A DNA stretch of 13,383 nt. It comes from Anaerolineales bacterium. Its GTDB lineage: Bacteria > Chloroflexota > Anaerolineae > Anaerolineales > Villigracilaceae. The position numbers were made by a program, and so were the translations under genes. A model generated the notes under the pieces. That model was not told the DNA's origin. It worked only from the letters and a program-made list of their open reading frames with translations, and ran no database searches. Location of the stretch: assembly GCA_025966435.1 (NCBI GenBank), contig JAICRQ010000038.1, positions 1 through 13,383 on the forward strand, read 5' to 3'. Numbering within the stretch: position 1 is the first letter of the stretch; each line of letters begins with the position of its first letter. Below are positions 1 through 9,378 of this stretch, in pieces.

Positions 1-288
1 GTGGCCGGCCGCCGGCTAACGATCAACCGGTTCGGCATGCGGGACCGGCCCGACCTGACCCACCAGAAGCCGCCGGGCACCCGCCGGATCGCCGTGGTCG
101 GGTCGAGCGTGGTTATGGGGTACGGGGTGGGGGACGACGAGACGTTCCCCCGCCTGCTGGAGGACCGGCTGAACGCCCGCCCGGGGCCCGGCCCGCGGTA
201 CGAGGTGCTGAACTTCGGGACGGGCAAGAGCTTCGTCGTCCAGCGACACGTCCTGATCGACCGGAAGGTGTGTCCCACTCTCAGGTGA
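1..288 (+). CDS. SGNH/GDSL-type hydrolase, internal fragment cut at both ends
   Basis: The frame is open from the first base and stops at TGA 286-288. The visible part matches the start of an SGNH hydrolase fold: a beta strand leads into VVGSSVVMGYGV (residues 32-43), where S36 fits the block I catalytic serine. A second conserved block, NFGTGKS (71-77), follows. The style (FGMRDR, then PPGTRRIAVVGSS, then QRHVLIDRKV) resembles planctomycete SGNH proteins. Block V, with its Asp/His pair, is missing. Homology appears to run to V90 (base 270); the last five residues look like accidental read-through across a junction. GTG at base 1 is probably not the true start, since the N-terminus begins mid-domain. 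Base composition is far richer in GC than the rest of the window. The substrate cannot be told. Confidence 0.6.
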   Translation: MAGRRLTINRFGMRDRPDLTHQKPPGTRRIAVVGSSVVMGYGVGDDETFPRLLEDRLNARPGPGPRYEVLNFGTGKSFVVQRHVLIDRKVCPTLR

Positions 289-297
289 GACCTGGAA
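271..297. other. Junction between two unrelated sequences, with a small inverted repeat
   Basis: On the left, the plus-strand hydrolase homology ends near base 270. On the right, the minus-strand GAF homology ends near 295-305. The roughly 25 bases between belong to neither. They contain CAGGT-GAG-ACCTG (282-294, a perfect 5-bp stem). They also contain a longer imperfect pair, GTCCCAC with GTGAGAC, around a 6-base centre (272-291). This could be the end of a mobile element, or simply the site of an assembly or cloning chimera. I see no transposase gene and no target duplication. Confidence 0.5.
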
Positions 298-3200
298 AAG
301 CCGCAGAGCGTTGGTAGACCAGGTTTGTACCACCAGGTTGGCCTGATCTTCATCCATAAAGTGGAAGAACCCAATGGTGCTGCCGGTCAGGTCACTGACC
401 TCATCCACCGTTCTGAGCATCAATTCGTTCAGCGAGTGTCTCGCCGAATACTCCATCAACTCGAAACGCTTTTGCATGATCGTCTCGGTCCGTTTGCGAT
501 CAGTGACGTCTTTGGCTACAACAGACACACCGCGCGAAGATGGATAAGCAGTCGTTTCGAAGAAGCGCTTTTCGCCGTGAGAAACCAGCGTCGTTTCAAA
601 TGTCCTGGATTGCTGTTTTCGGAGGACATCCTCATAAATCGTTTTGATCCTGCTCTGTTCCTCTGATATTCCCGGCAATTCGCCCATCGATTTCCCGATT
701 GCCTTGTGGGCAGGGATGCCGGTTAGCGCTTCGGAGGCTTTATTCCAGTGTGTGTAGCGCAGATCCTGATCCAGCTCAAACAGGATATCGGTGATGCTGT
801 CTGCCAGGGCGCGGTGATGGGTTTCGCTGACGCGCAGAGCTTCTTCCACCCGCTTGCGTTCCAATAATTCCTGTTGCATGGCTTCATACAGGCGGGCATT
901 TTCGAATGCGATGGCGGTCTGGTTGGCAAGGGTTGCAAGCAGACGCTCATCCCGCTCTGTGAAGGCATCTGGCATTTCGCTTTCCACGCTGATGACACCA
1001 ATCACGCGCGCGCCAATCTTAAGTGGGATATATAACCCGGACTGTATTCCCGCATGCGTATCGATATATTGTGGATGGGAGTGCACATTCCCGGTGCGAA
1101 GCGGCGTACCCGTTTGGATGACCCAGCCGCTTAGTCCCTGCCCGATCTTGTTGATACGGGCTACGAAGTGTTGTTCTGCATCTGCTTTTTCATCTTCTCT
1201 TAGATGCGGCAGGTTGAACGCGACCAGCTCCAGATCATCACTGTGCTCCTTCCGCAACCGGATAGTGACATGATGCCAGGGGAGGTAGCGCGCAAAGGTT
1301 TTGATCAGGTGATTGCCAATTTCACTCGGCTCGAGCAAGCGCCCTACCGATAAGCCGTTTTCATACACAGCTTCCAGTTCGGCGATGTGGCGGCGTGTTT
1401 CTATCTCACTCTGTTTGCGCTGGGTAATATCATTGATCGATACAATGACTTTTGACCAATCCTCTTCATAGCCGTGTGGGACAGATCCCGTGACGACCAC
1501 CTCCATTGGGCGGCCATCGAGCATCGTTTCTGTGCCTTCCCATGTAAATCTGTTTGGTGTGTTCAGGAGTCCGATAACTTCCTCCTGGAAATGGTCAAGC
1601 GCGTCGCTGCCTGTTGTCTCGGGCAGGCTTTTGAGTAAATCTTCCTTTCGTTTTACACGATAGAGGTCTAACGACGCTTGGTTTACGTCCGTTACCTTAA
1701 CCAGGGTTGCCAGCTCAAGTGCCTCCTCCGGATGGCTTGCGAAGTAATCCTTTAAATCGATGATTCCGCTATTGCGCAGCGTATCGATCCTCTTCTTCAC
1801 GAGCGAAAAATCTTCTTCCCAGAGGGACACAGGTGAACTATCGAAAAGTTCGCGATACCGGCTCTGGCTTTTGATCAGCGCCAATTCTGATTCTCTGCGA
1901 TCCGTAATATCTTGAATTTGTGAAATGAAATGTTGCGGTCTTCCCTGATCGTCCCGTACAAGGGAGACACTCAACAGTGCCCAAACCACCTGACCCGATT
2001 TGTGGAAGTACCGTTTCTCCATTTGATAGGAGTTGATCTTTCCCCTAAGCAACTGGTTCACATAGTTGAGGTCGCTTTGGATGTCATCGGGATGGGTAAT
2101 ATCCTGAAATGTTTTCTGTAATAATTCTTCCTCTGAATACCCCAATAGTGAGCACACTGCCCGGTTGACTCTCGCCCAGCGCCCCTCGGTTGTTACCAAT
2201 GCCATCCCAATGGATGCATATTCAAACGCGCTGCTGAAGCGCTTCTCACTTTCTCGTAACGCCTCGTCCGCCCGTTTGCGTTCTGCGATCTCCTCCTGCG
2301 CCTGTTGCAGCAGGCGGGCATTATGAATCGCAAGCGCCGCCTGGTTGGCAAAGGCTTCCAGCCGTTCGGCGTGAATCGGGGTGAAATATTCGGTTGTTTG
2401 GCTATCCAGGCAGATAAAACCGATGACTTCTCCGTAGATTAATATGGGCGCGCCAACACTGGAGCGTAACCAGTCTGTGGTGGATACTCTCTGCCAGCCA
2501 GGATAAGTATAGGTGTCGTAAATGACTTCCGGTTGCTTGGTCTCGAGCATGTAGCGAAGGTTGGCCGTATTTGCCAGCGGAAGCTTGACTCCCAGGATTT
2601 CAGTATTCGAGAACCCATGTGTATCGTAGCCCAGAGAGCGGACCACCCGGGCAAGTTCCCCTTCGATTAGCAGGATCGAGCCAGCGTCGTGCGGCACCAC
2701 CCGCCCCACCGCGCTAAGGATGTGGTCTAGCACCTCTCCATAATCCAGGGTGCGATTGAGTGTTTCAGCGGTATTGCGCAACGCTTCTGCCAGTACTCGT
2801 TGTTCATGTTCGGCAGCTTCGGACCGTTTCCGCTCGATTGCAAGCGCGACTTGGAAGGCAATAGACGCCAGAAAGTCTTTGTCATGTTCGGAGTAGCGGT
2901 TGTCATTTTCATAGTCCTGAACTGCCATGACCCCAATTGTCCTGCCCGATGTCTTAAGGGGCACGCCCAGCCATGAGGCGGAATCAGTCCCGATGAGTTT
3001 CACTTTGCCGTTTGCCTCCAGCTCCTCGAACGAGTCCTGAGTCAATAGCAGCGGCTCGCCAGATCGAAACACATAGGAGGTAATACTGTTTTCAAGTTTG
3101 GCTGGCGGTGCAGGTGGATCGTATTGATCGACAGAATAGATTTCTTCAAATAAGCCTGTGGTGGGCTGCTGCAGGATCACAAAGAAATTTTCGGCGTAGA

Positions 3201-5601
3201 TGACTTTGGCAATGGAATCATGAATGAGCTTCAAGAGTTCTTGCAGGTCTTTGGTATTGGCGAGTCCCTGCATGATTTCCAGCAGAGCCTGGCGTTCAAT
3301 CTCTGCCTCTTTGCGAGACGTGATGTTCGACATGGCGCCAATCATACGTACTGCCGCGCCGGTTTCGTCACGCTCTATATACCCCCGATCGCTAATATAG
3401 GCGTAGTTGCCATTCCTAAGCAGGAAGCGGTATTCCTCCATCCAGATGGATTCACCACTCCCCTCTATCAGGGCATCCAGCGTCGCAATCACGCGGGCAC
3501 GGTCCGCTGGGTGTAGATGCTCGTCCCACCATTTTTCATCGGGGCCAATTTCCTCTTTTGGATACCCAAACACGTGTTGGGCATTTTCGCTCCACAGTAG
3601 CTGGTTGGTTTTCGGATCCCACTCCCAGATGACATCGTTTGTGGCTTTCGTGACCAGCCGATATCGTGTTTCGTTGCGCTGTAGCTTTTCCTCCGTTTGT
3701 TTGCGTTCGGTAATATCACGTCCGATGCCCACGAGCCCGACTACGGTCCCCTCATCATTGCGGAGAGGGATCTTACTCGTTAAGAGAAATACAAAATTAC
3801 CATCAGCATCCAGCCTGGGTTCTTCGTAATTAATTACGGGTTCTCCGGAATCAAGGACAGCTCGATTGAGTTTCCAATACTCCTCCGCCAGTTCTGGTGG
3901 ATAGAGATCGAAGTCGGTCTTACCGATTACATCCTCCATCGTTTTTCCGCCGGCAGCCTTCCAATCCGCGATGTTTGAAAGTGTCTTCCGGCCCTGCATA
4001 TCCATTGCGTAGATACGATCTGGGATATTATCAATCAATGTTCGCAGGAGATTTCGCTCTTCTCGGAATGCATCTTCCACCTTCTTGCGAACCGTAATAT
4101 CATGCGAAGTTCCTGCAGCTCCCGTGATATTGCCATGCTCATCACGCAGCACAATTGCATTGGCACTCAGGATAATTTGCCTTCCGTTGCGGTGGCGAAC
4201 ATAATTTTCGAAGCCAGTAAAAGAGTCTGTTTGTGCAGCCATTTCATAAAAATTTTCGAAATCTTCTGGTCGATAATACTGTGGATCCAAGAGCTCAAAG
4301 AACGGCTGGCCGATCAACTCTTCAGGTTCGTAACCATATATATCTTTGGCAGCGCGGTTGACAAAGGTAAACAGTCCCTGTGCATCGATGGTCCAGATCA
4401 AATCATGCGATGTCTCCACCAGGTTTTGATACCTGGTTTGGTTCTCCTCTAACGCTTCCTGCGCCAGTTTTTGCTCGGTAATATCATGATAGTTGATCAC
4501 AATCGCATTTACGCTTGGATCGTTAAGCAGATTGGTGGCGATCGCCTCGACCCAGCGCCAGGAACCATCTGCGCGGCGCAGACGGAATATTCCGCGCTGG
4601 CGGGACCCCGTTTCCTGGAGGAGTTTTGTGAGTGCCTCCCGCGTCCAATCCAGATCCTCGGGGTGCATCATTTCGAAGATACTTCGCCCTACAAACTCAC
4701 CTGTTGCATATCCCAGGTTTCGAGTGGTGGATGGACTTTCCCATAGCAGGCTGCCATCCGCTGCCAACAGGGAAATATCATCCAGACCATTTTCAATTAA
4801 GGCGCGAAAACGCCGTTCGCTGCGTTGAAGCGCCTCTTCTGCCTCTTTGCGCTTCGTAATATCCTGAATAAAACCTTCGTAGTAGAGCAGATTTCCATTC
4901 CCGTCGCGAACGGCTCGCGCGGAAGTTGACGTCCAGATCACACTCCCATCTTTGCGATAATTTCTCTGCTCATAATGTTCGACCGTGCTTTGTGAGTGTA
5001 ACAACATGATAAACTCGACGCGTTCAGCCGGGTTTACATAGATCTGGTCTGCAATGCTTCTGACCGATTCGATCATCTCTGTGGGAGATTCATAACCATA
5101 TAAACGCGCCATGGCTGGGTTGACATTGAGATAACGGCCCTCTGGCGACGATTGGAATACCCCTTCCATGGAATTCTCAAAGATACTCCTATATTTCTGC
5201 TCCGCCTGCTCGCGTGCGCTCAGCAGATCTTTCTCCTCCAGCGCATGAAGGATCGCCGGCCCCAGTCTCTTAATATTATCCTTGAGGATGTAATTATTCG
5301 CGCCAGCCTTTACGCAATCTACTGCCACATCTTCACTAATCGAGTTGGTCCAGATAACGAAGGGAATCGACGGAGCGTGGTATAGCGTCAGCTTCAATGC
5401 CTTCATGCCATCGAAATGCGGCAGCACGTACTCAGAAAGGACGACATCCGGTTGGAATACTTCGAGCGCTTGAATAAAGCTTTCACGCGTTTCCACAACC
5501 AGGAATTCGCAATCCGTTAATATCTTGCAGATTTCGTGCTTTGCCAAAGCGGCATCGTCTGGTTTATCTTCAACAATAAGAATACGAACTGGCTTCTTCA
5601 T
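295..5601 (-). CDS. Giant REC-multi-PAS-multi-GAF sensory protein, C-terminus lost (likely hybrid histidine kinase)
   Basis: A soluble signalling protein; about 1769 native residues are visible. Domains in order: receiver (1-122), PAS (131-257), PAS (262-382), PAS (385-508), PAS_4-like (515-637), PAS_3-like (643-766), GAF (775-925), GAF (943-1097), PAS (1115-1237), variant PAS (1245-1397), GAF (1410-1570), PAS (1591-1705), and the start of a fourth GAF (1712 on). Most PAS units end in a DITxRK-type PAC motif followed by a short coiled linker. In the receiver, E11/D12, T85 and K107 are present, but the phosphoacceptor position is E57 (LSEYVLP). ATG at 5601 is preceded by AAAGGA (5610-5615) at 8-nt spacing, 61 nt after the response regulator. 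The frame stays open to a stop at 16-18, but the last 90 or so codons are antisense to the hydrolase fragment and resemble no domain. No HisKA or ATPase domain is seen; in relatives they would follow the last GAF. No membrane segment is visible. Confidence 0.85.
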
Positions 5602-5662
5602 ACTTGCATTCCTTTGCAGTGTTAGCTTCGGTCAGTACTAAGCGTGTCACAATATATATGCT

Positions 5663-6106
5663 TTACTTCATTGGATGATTTACCATCAACCAGTAAACCC
5701 CTACTTTGCTCATGGCTTCCATGAAGGCATCGAATTGCACCGGCTTGATGACATAGCCGTTTGCACCCAGGTTATAGGCGGCTTTGACGTCCGGGTGTTC
5801 TGCCGAAGAGGTGACCATTACGACGGGAATCGTCTGCAAGCGTGGATCACTCTTCATGCTGCGCAAGACCTCTAGTCCGTTGACCTTCGGCAGCTTCAGA
5901 TCCAAAAGGACGACTTTCGGTGAGATATCGATCCGGCGTCCTTCATACTTGCCGCGCCCGAATAGAAAATCCAGAGCTTCCGCGCCGTCTTCGACATGAA
6001 AAAGCCTGTTAGCAAGATTGTGTTTTTTCAGGGCACGTATGGTTAGCTCGGCATCCTGCGGATTGTCTTCCACCAGCAAAATTTCCACCACGTCATGATC
6101 GTTCAT
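5663..6106 (-). CDS. Single-domain response regulator, Rcp1-like
   Basis: A 147-residue stand-alone receiver with no output domain. All phosphorylation-site residues are present: E13/D14, phosphoacceptor D69 in LLDLKLPKVNG, T99 and S100, and K121 in VIKP. The C-terminal stretch ending in GVYWLMVN is typical of Rcp1-type regulators that pair with phytochrome-like and other multi-PAS kinases. I chose ATG at 6106 over upstream in-frame starts because AAAGGAG lies 8 nt before it and because it overlaps the kinase stop as ATGA, the usual sign of translational coupling. It is expected to take phosphate from the upstream kinase, then act by protein contact or pass the phosphate to a downstream phosphotransfer partner. 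A phosphorelay role is inference. Confidence 0.93.
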   Translation of the reverse strand: MNDHDVVEILLVEDNPQDAELTIRALKKHNLANRLFHVEDGAEALDFLFGRGKYEGRRIDISPKVVLLDLKLPKVNGLEVLRSMKSDPRLQTIPVVMVTSSAEHPDVKAAYNLGANGYVIKPVQFDAFMEAMSKVGVYWLMVNHPMK

Positions 6107-9100
6107 GAAGGATTCTCCTTTCGAGGAAGGGCAAAATAAAAGGTTGCACCTTTCTCCACTTCTCCTTCCGCCCAAACACGCCCTCCATGCCGGCGGATGA
6201 TCCTCTGCACAATCGCCAATCCTACACCTGTCCCACTGAACTCATTTTCACTGTGCAGGCGTTGAAAGACACCGAATAACTTGTTGCTATATTCCATATC
6301 GAATCCTGCGCCGTTATCGCGCACAAAATATATATTTTCATCGTTGCTCTGCTGGCTTCCCACCTCAATGATTGCACGTTCCTTCCCAGATGTGAACTTG
6401 ATAGCGTTCGACAGCAGATTGACCCACACCTGACGAATCAGTGAAGAATCGCCGTGTGCCACCGGCAGGTTTTCAACGACAAAGTCTACGCGCTCCCGAT
6501 TTTCATCCTTGGTTAGCTCATCGAACACAGAGCTCACCAGTGCATCCATGTCGATCCTGGAGAAATAAATCTCCCTGCGACCCAGCCGAGAAAACGCCAG
6601 CAAATCATCGATCAACTGGCCCATGCGGCGGGCTTCCCTACTGATCACGCTACAGATCCGTTTGCCTTCACTATCCAGGATGGACTCATAATCTTCCACC
6701 AGAATACGCGTGTAGCCATCAATGGCTCGCAAGGGAGCGCGCAAGTCGTGAGAAACAGAATAGGAAAAGGCCTCCAGCTCCTTATTCGCCGCCTGTAATT
6801 GCTCGGCTTGTTTTTCCAGGTCGGCGTTGAGCTGCCGGATGGCCTGCTCGTTCCGTTTCCGTTCCGTGATATCGCGAGAGATCCCAAAAATACCAATGGT
6901 TCGTCCTTCTGAATTCCGGAGCGGCATCTTTGTCGTGGATACCCACATTTCCCTGCCATCCGGCCAAACGACCCATTCTTCAAAATCTACCAGGGGCGTT
7001 CCCGATCGCATCACTTCCTGTTCTTCCGCGAAAGACTTCGTTGCGTGTGGGAAAAAATCGAAATCCGTCTTCCCTACGGCTTCTTCAGGGTCGCGAAGCC
7101 CCAACAACATCGCTTGGGATCTACTATTTCGGATAAACCTGCTTTGCGTATCCTTGAAATAAATATGGTCGGGGATATTATCCATCAGCGCCTGGAGCAA
7201 CGCATTTGCCTCAGAGAGGGCGGCAGTACGTTCCTGAACCTTACCCTCTAACTCGTCGCGCGCGGCTTGCAATGCCTTTTCGATCTCTTTGCGATCTGTA
7301 ATATCCTGAAAAATCCCCTGTACCCGATCCACTTTGCCATTTAGAATGATTGGCAGCCCGATCGTTCGTATCCATTTTTGATTGCCTTTTGCCGTGAGCA
7401 TCTCGAGCTCAAGATCATAGGGCTTGCCCAACTCAATCGCTTCCTGTATCGCTCTTTTAACCCTTTGACGAGACTCGCCTATATAGAAATTGAGTCCGAC
7501 TTCAACATTTGTTTCCTGGTCGGGGTCAAGATCATGGATTCTGGCGACCTCATCGGTCCAGGTTCCCTTTCCGGTTGCGGAATCGAACTCCCAGCCGCCA
7601 ACTTTTGCTATTTCACTCGTCAGGCGGAGTAATTCATCTTTCAATCGAAGAGCATCTTCACTCAGCTTGCGTTCGCTGATGTCACGGTTCGCGCTAACGT
7701 AGCCAATAATATGACCGTTCTCATCGTATACCGCCGCAGTACGGGCTTCGACATGAAATCGGGAACCATCTTTTCGTGCCTGCATGAGCTCTGCCGAAAA
7801 TTCACCAGTATCCCTTACTTGCTGGAGTGCCTCTGCTCGGGTCGTATTGAAAAACTCGGTTCTAAGGATGTCTTCGGCTCGTTTGCCGATCACCTCGTCT
7901 GCTTTCCAGCCGTAGATGCGTTCCGCCGCGCGATTCCAGGCAGTGATGATCAAGTTCTTATCCGAGACGATGACAGCATCGTTGATTTGCTCCAGCCAGC
8001 GTGCCTGCAACAGCAGTTTCTCCTGTGCTTGTTTGTACGCCGTGACGTCCTGTACTGCTCCATACAAACCTGCAACCCGTTTCTGATCCGCATCCCAAAT
8101 CGGGTTGGAGTAGTCTCGCAGCCATCTTAACTGACCCTGTTTTGTGATCACACGCATTTCCATGGTATCTGGCTGCCCGGAAAGAACGTTTTGCATATGT
8201 CTCACCAGGATGGGGAGATCTTCCGGGTGCACCAATTTTTGCCAAAATCCAGGCGCGGTTGACTCTTCCAACGTGTAACCGGTGATGCGGGTAAAAGACT
8301 CGGTGAACCATTCCGGGATGATGCTTCCATCCTCCGCTACGCGATCTTTATAAGCGTAGTCACTTGTCAGTTCGGACACCATTCGATAGCGCTCTTCTGA
8401 CTCCTGCAGGATCCGCTCCGCCTGTTTACGATCTGTAATATCCTGTGCCGTGACGACCCGGTGCAGTAACTCTCCATTGTGGCCGAGCACGCTAACAATA
8501 TCAACTTGAACCGGAAAGATCGAACGGTCTTTCTCCCTGCGGATCATCGAGGCTTCAAAACGGGCATGCCCGATCTGGTCTGCCTTTTGCACATGATGGC
8601 GCACCTGTTCATGGTCAGACGGCGCATACAAACTCAAGATTGGCGAGCCAACAATGTCTTCCACGCTAACCTTATGCATCCTGGCAAACGCCGGATTACA
8701 GACAAGGATGCGGTTGGTGTTTGGATCGTCGACCACAATTCCATGCGCGCAGCCTTCGAAGGCATCTGCCCATAGCCGTTGTTCTTCTTCTGCCTGTCTT
8801 TGGGCGGTCTTGTCCTGTGCCAGCACGAAGAAGCCTCTCACATGTCCATTCGCCTCACTGTCTGGAATGTATCTGACATCCATAAGGAGTTCTGTATCCC
8901 GAACGGGAATTTCACTTTCATAACTTACAGGCTGCCCCGCCAGCACTTGATCGACATATTTTGAAATTGTCTGGTAGGCCGGCTTTCCGAGCACTTCTTC
9001 GATATGTTTCCCCTCTGTATTTTCTTCATACCATTCCTGATAGGTTTTGTTCGTGAACTGATAACGCCGATCTGTCCCCACATACGAAATAAACACCGGC

Positions 9101-9378
9101 ATGGCATCGATCACCCTATGTAACTGTAACTCGCTTGCTCGCATGGCAGCCGCGTAGCGCCGTATCAGCCAGTAGAGCAGAAGCGCTGTGACCAGCACAT
9201 ATCCCCATCCTTTATACAGGCTAATGGAAGCAAGCATTTCTTCATTTGTGGCGACCCGGGCAGCAAGCTTGTCAGAGAACAAGATCCAGAGACTGCCCAA
9301 AATCAAATAGCCGCCGGCGATTCCCAATGCTCCCGAGGGAAGCACGCCTGACGAAGAAGAGGTTGGATGCCTGGTCAT
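6103..9378 (-). CDS. Membrane-bound hybrid-free sensor histidine kinase with six PAS domains
   Basis: A 1091-residue sensor kinase. Two membrane helices lie at about 16-35 and 57-72, separated by an outside loop of only about 20 residues. Six PAS domains follow (about 84-195, 200-318, 327-448, 455-570, 580-695, 720-840), several ending in DITDRK or DITERK. The HisKA helix has H877 in SHDLRAPLRAI. The ATPase domain shows the N box (N987, N991), the G1 box DNGAGFD (1021-1027), an F box (1034-1041) and the G2 box GTGVGL (1049-1054). All catalytic motifs look intact, so it should autophosphorylate. GAGG (9384-9387) sits 5 nt before the ATG. Its TGA overlaps the regulator's ATG. No ligand-binding cysteine or histidine signature stands out in the PAS domains, so the signal is unknown. 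Confidence 0.93.
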   Translation of the reverse strand: MTRHPTSSSSGVLPSGALGIAGGYLILGSLWILFSDKLAARVATNEEMLASISLYKGWGYVLVTALLLYWLIRRYAAAMRASELQLHRVIDAMPVFISYVGTDRRYQFTNKTYQEWYEENTEGKHIEEVLGKPAYQTISKYVDQVLAGQPVSYESEIPVRDTELLMDVRYIPDSEANGHVRGFFVLAQDKTAQRQAEEEQRLWADAFEGCAHGIVVDDPNTNRILVCNPAFARMHKVSVEDIVGSPILSLYAPSDHEQVRHHVQKADQIGHARFEASMIRREKDRSIFPVQVDIVSVLGHNGELLHRVVTAQDITDRKQAERILQESEERYRMVSELTSDYAYKDRVAEDGSIIPEWFTESFTRITGYTLEESTAPGFWQKLVHPEDLPILVRHMQNVLSGQPDTMEMRVITKQGQLRWLRDYSNPIWDADQKRVAGLYGAVQDVTAYKQAQEKLLLQARWLEQINDAVIVSDKNLIITAWNRAAERIYGWKADEVIGKRAEDILRTEFFNTTRAEALQQVRDTGEFSAELMQARKDGSRFHVEARTAAVYDENGHIIGYVSANRDISERKLSEDALRLKDELLRLTSEIAKVGGWEFDSATGKGTWTDEVARIHDLDPDQETNVEVGLNFYIGESRQRVKRAIQEAIELGKPYDLELEMLTAKGNQKWIRTIGLPIILNGKVDRVQGIFQDITDRKEIEKALQAARDELEGKVQERTAALSEANALLQALMDNIPDHIYFKDTQSRFIRNSRSQAMLLGLRDPEEAVGKTDFDFFPHATKSFAEEQEVMRSGTPLVDFEEWVVWPDGREMWVSTTKMPLRNSEGRTIGIFGISRDITERKRNEQAIRQLNADLEKQAEQLQAANKELEAFSYSVSHDLRAPLRAIDGYTRILVEDYESILDSEGKRICSVISREARRMGQLIDDLLAFSRLGRREIYFSRIDMDALVSSVFDELTKDENRERVDFVVENLPVAHGDSSLIRQVWVNLLSNAIKFTSGKERAIIEVGSQQSNDENIYFVRDNGAGFDMEYSNKLFGVFQRLHSENEFSGTGVGLAIVQRIIRRHGGRVWAEGEVEKGATFYFALPRKENPS
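6115..6121 (-). promoter_or_regulatory. Ribosome binding site of the response regulator
   Basis: AAAGGAG on the minus strand lies 8 nt upstream of ATG 6106 and inside the last codons of the kinase gene. It fixes the regulator's start at 6106 rather than at in-frame codons further upstream. Confidence 0.8.

Noticed and set aside
16..294. The minus-strand frame of the giant sensor stays open to a stop at 16-18, adding about 90 codons.
   Set aside because: This stretch is antisense to a recognisable SGNH hydrolase and encodes Pro/Arg/Val-rich sequence with no GAF or kinase features. GC-rich DNA keeps such frames open by chance.
4102..4452. A 116-codon plus-strand open frame inside the giant sensor gene.
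   Set aside because: It lies antisense to a well-supported PAS region, resembles no family and has no ribosome site. The same applies to the other antisense frames over the sensor, kinase, esterase and GH13 genes.
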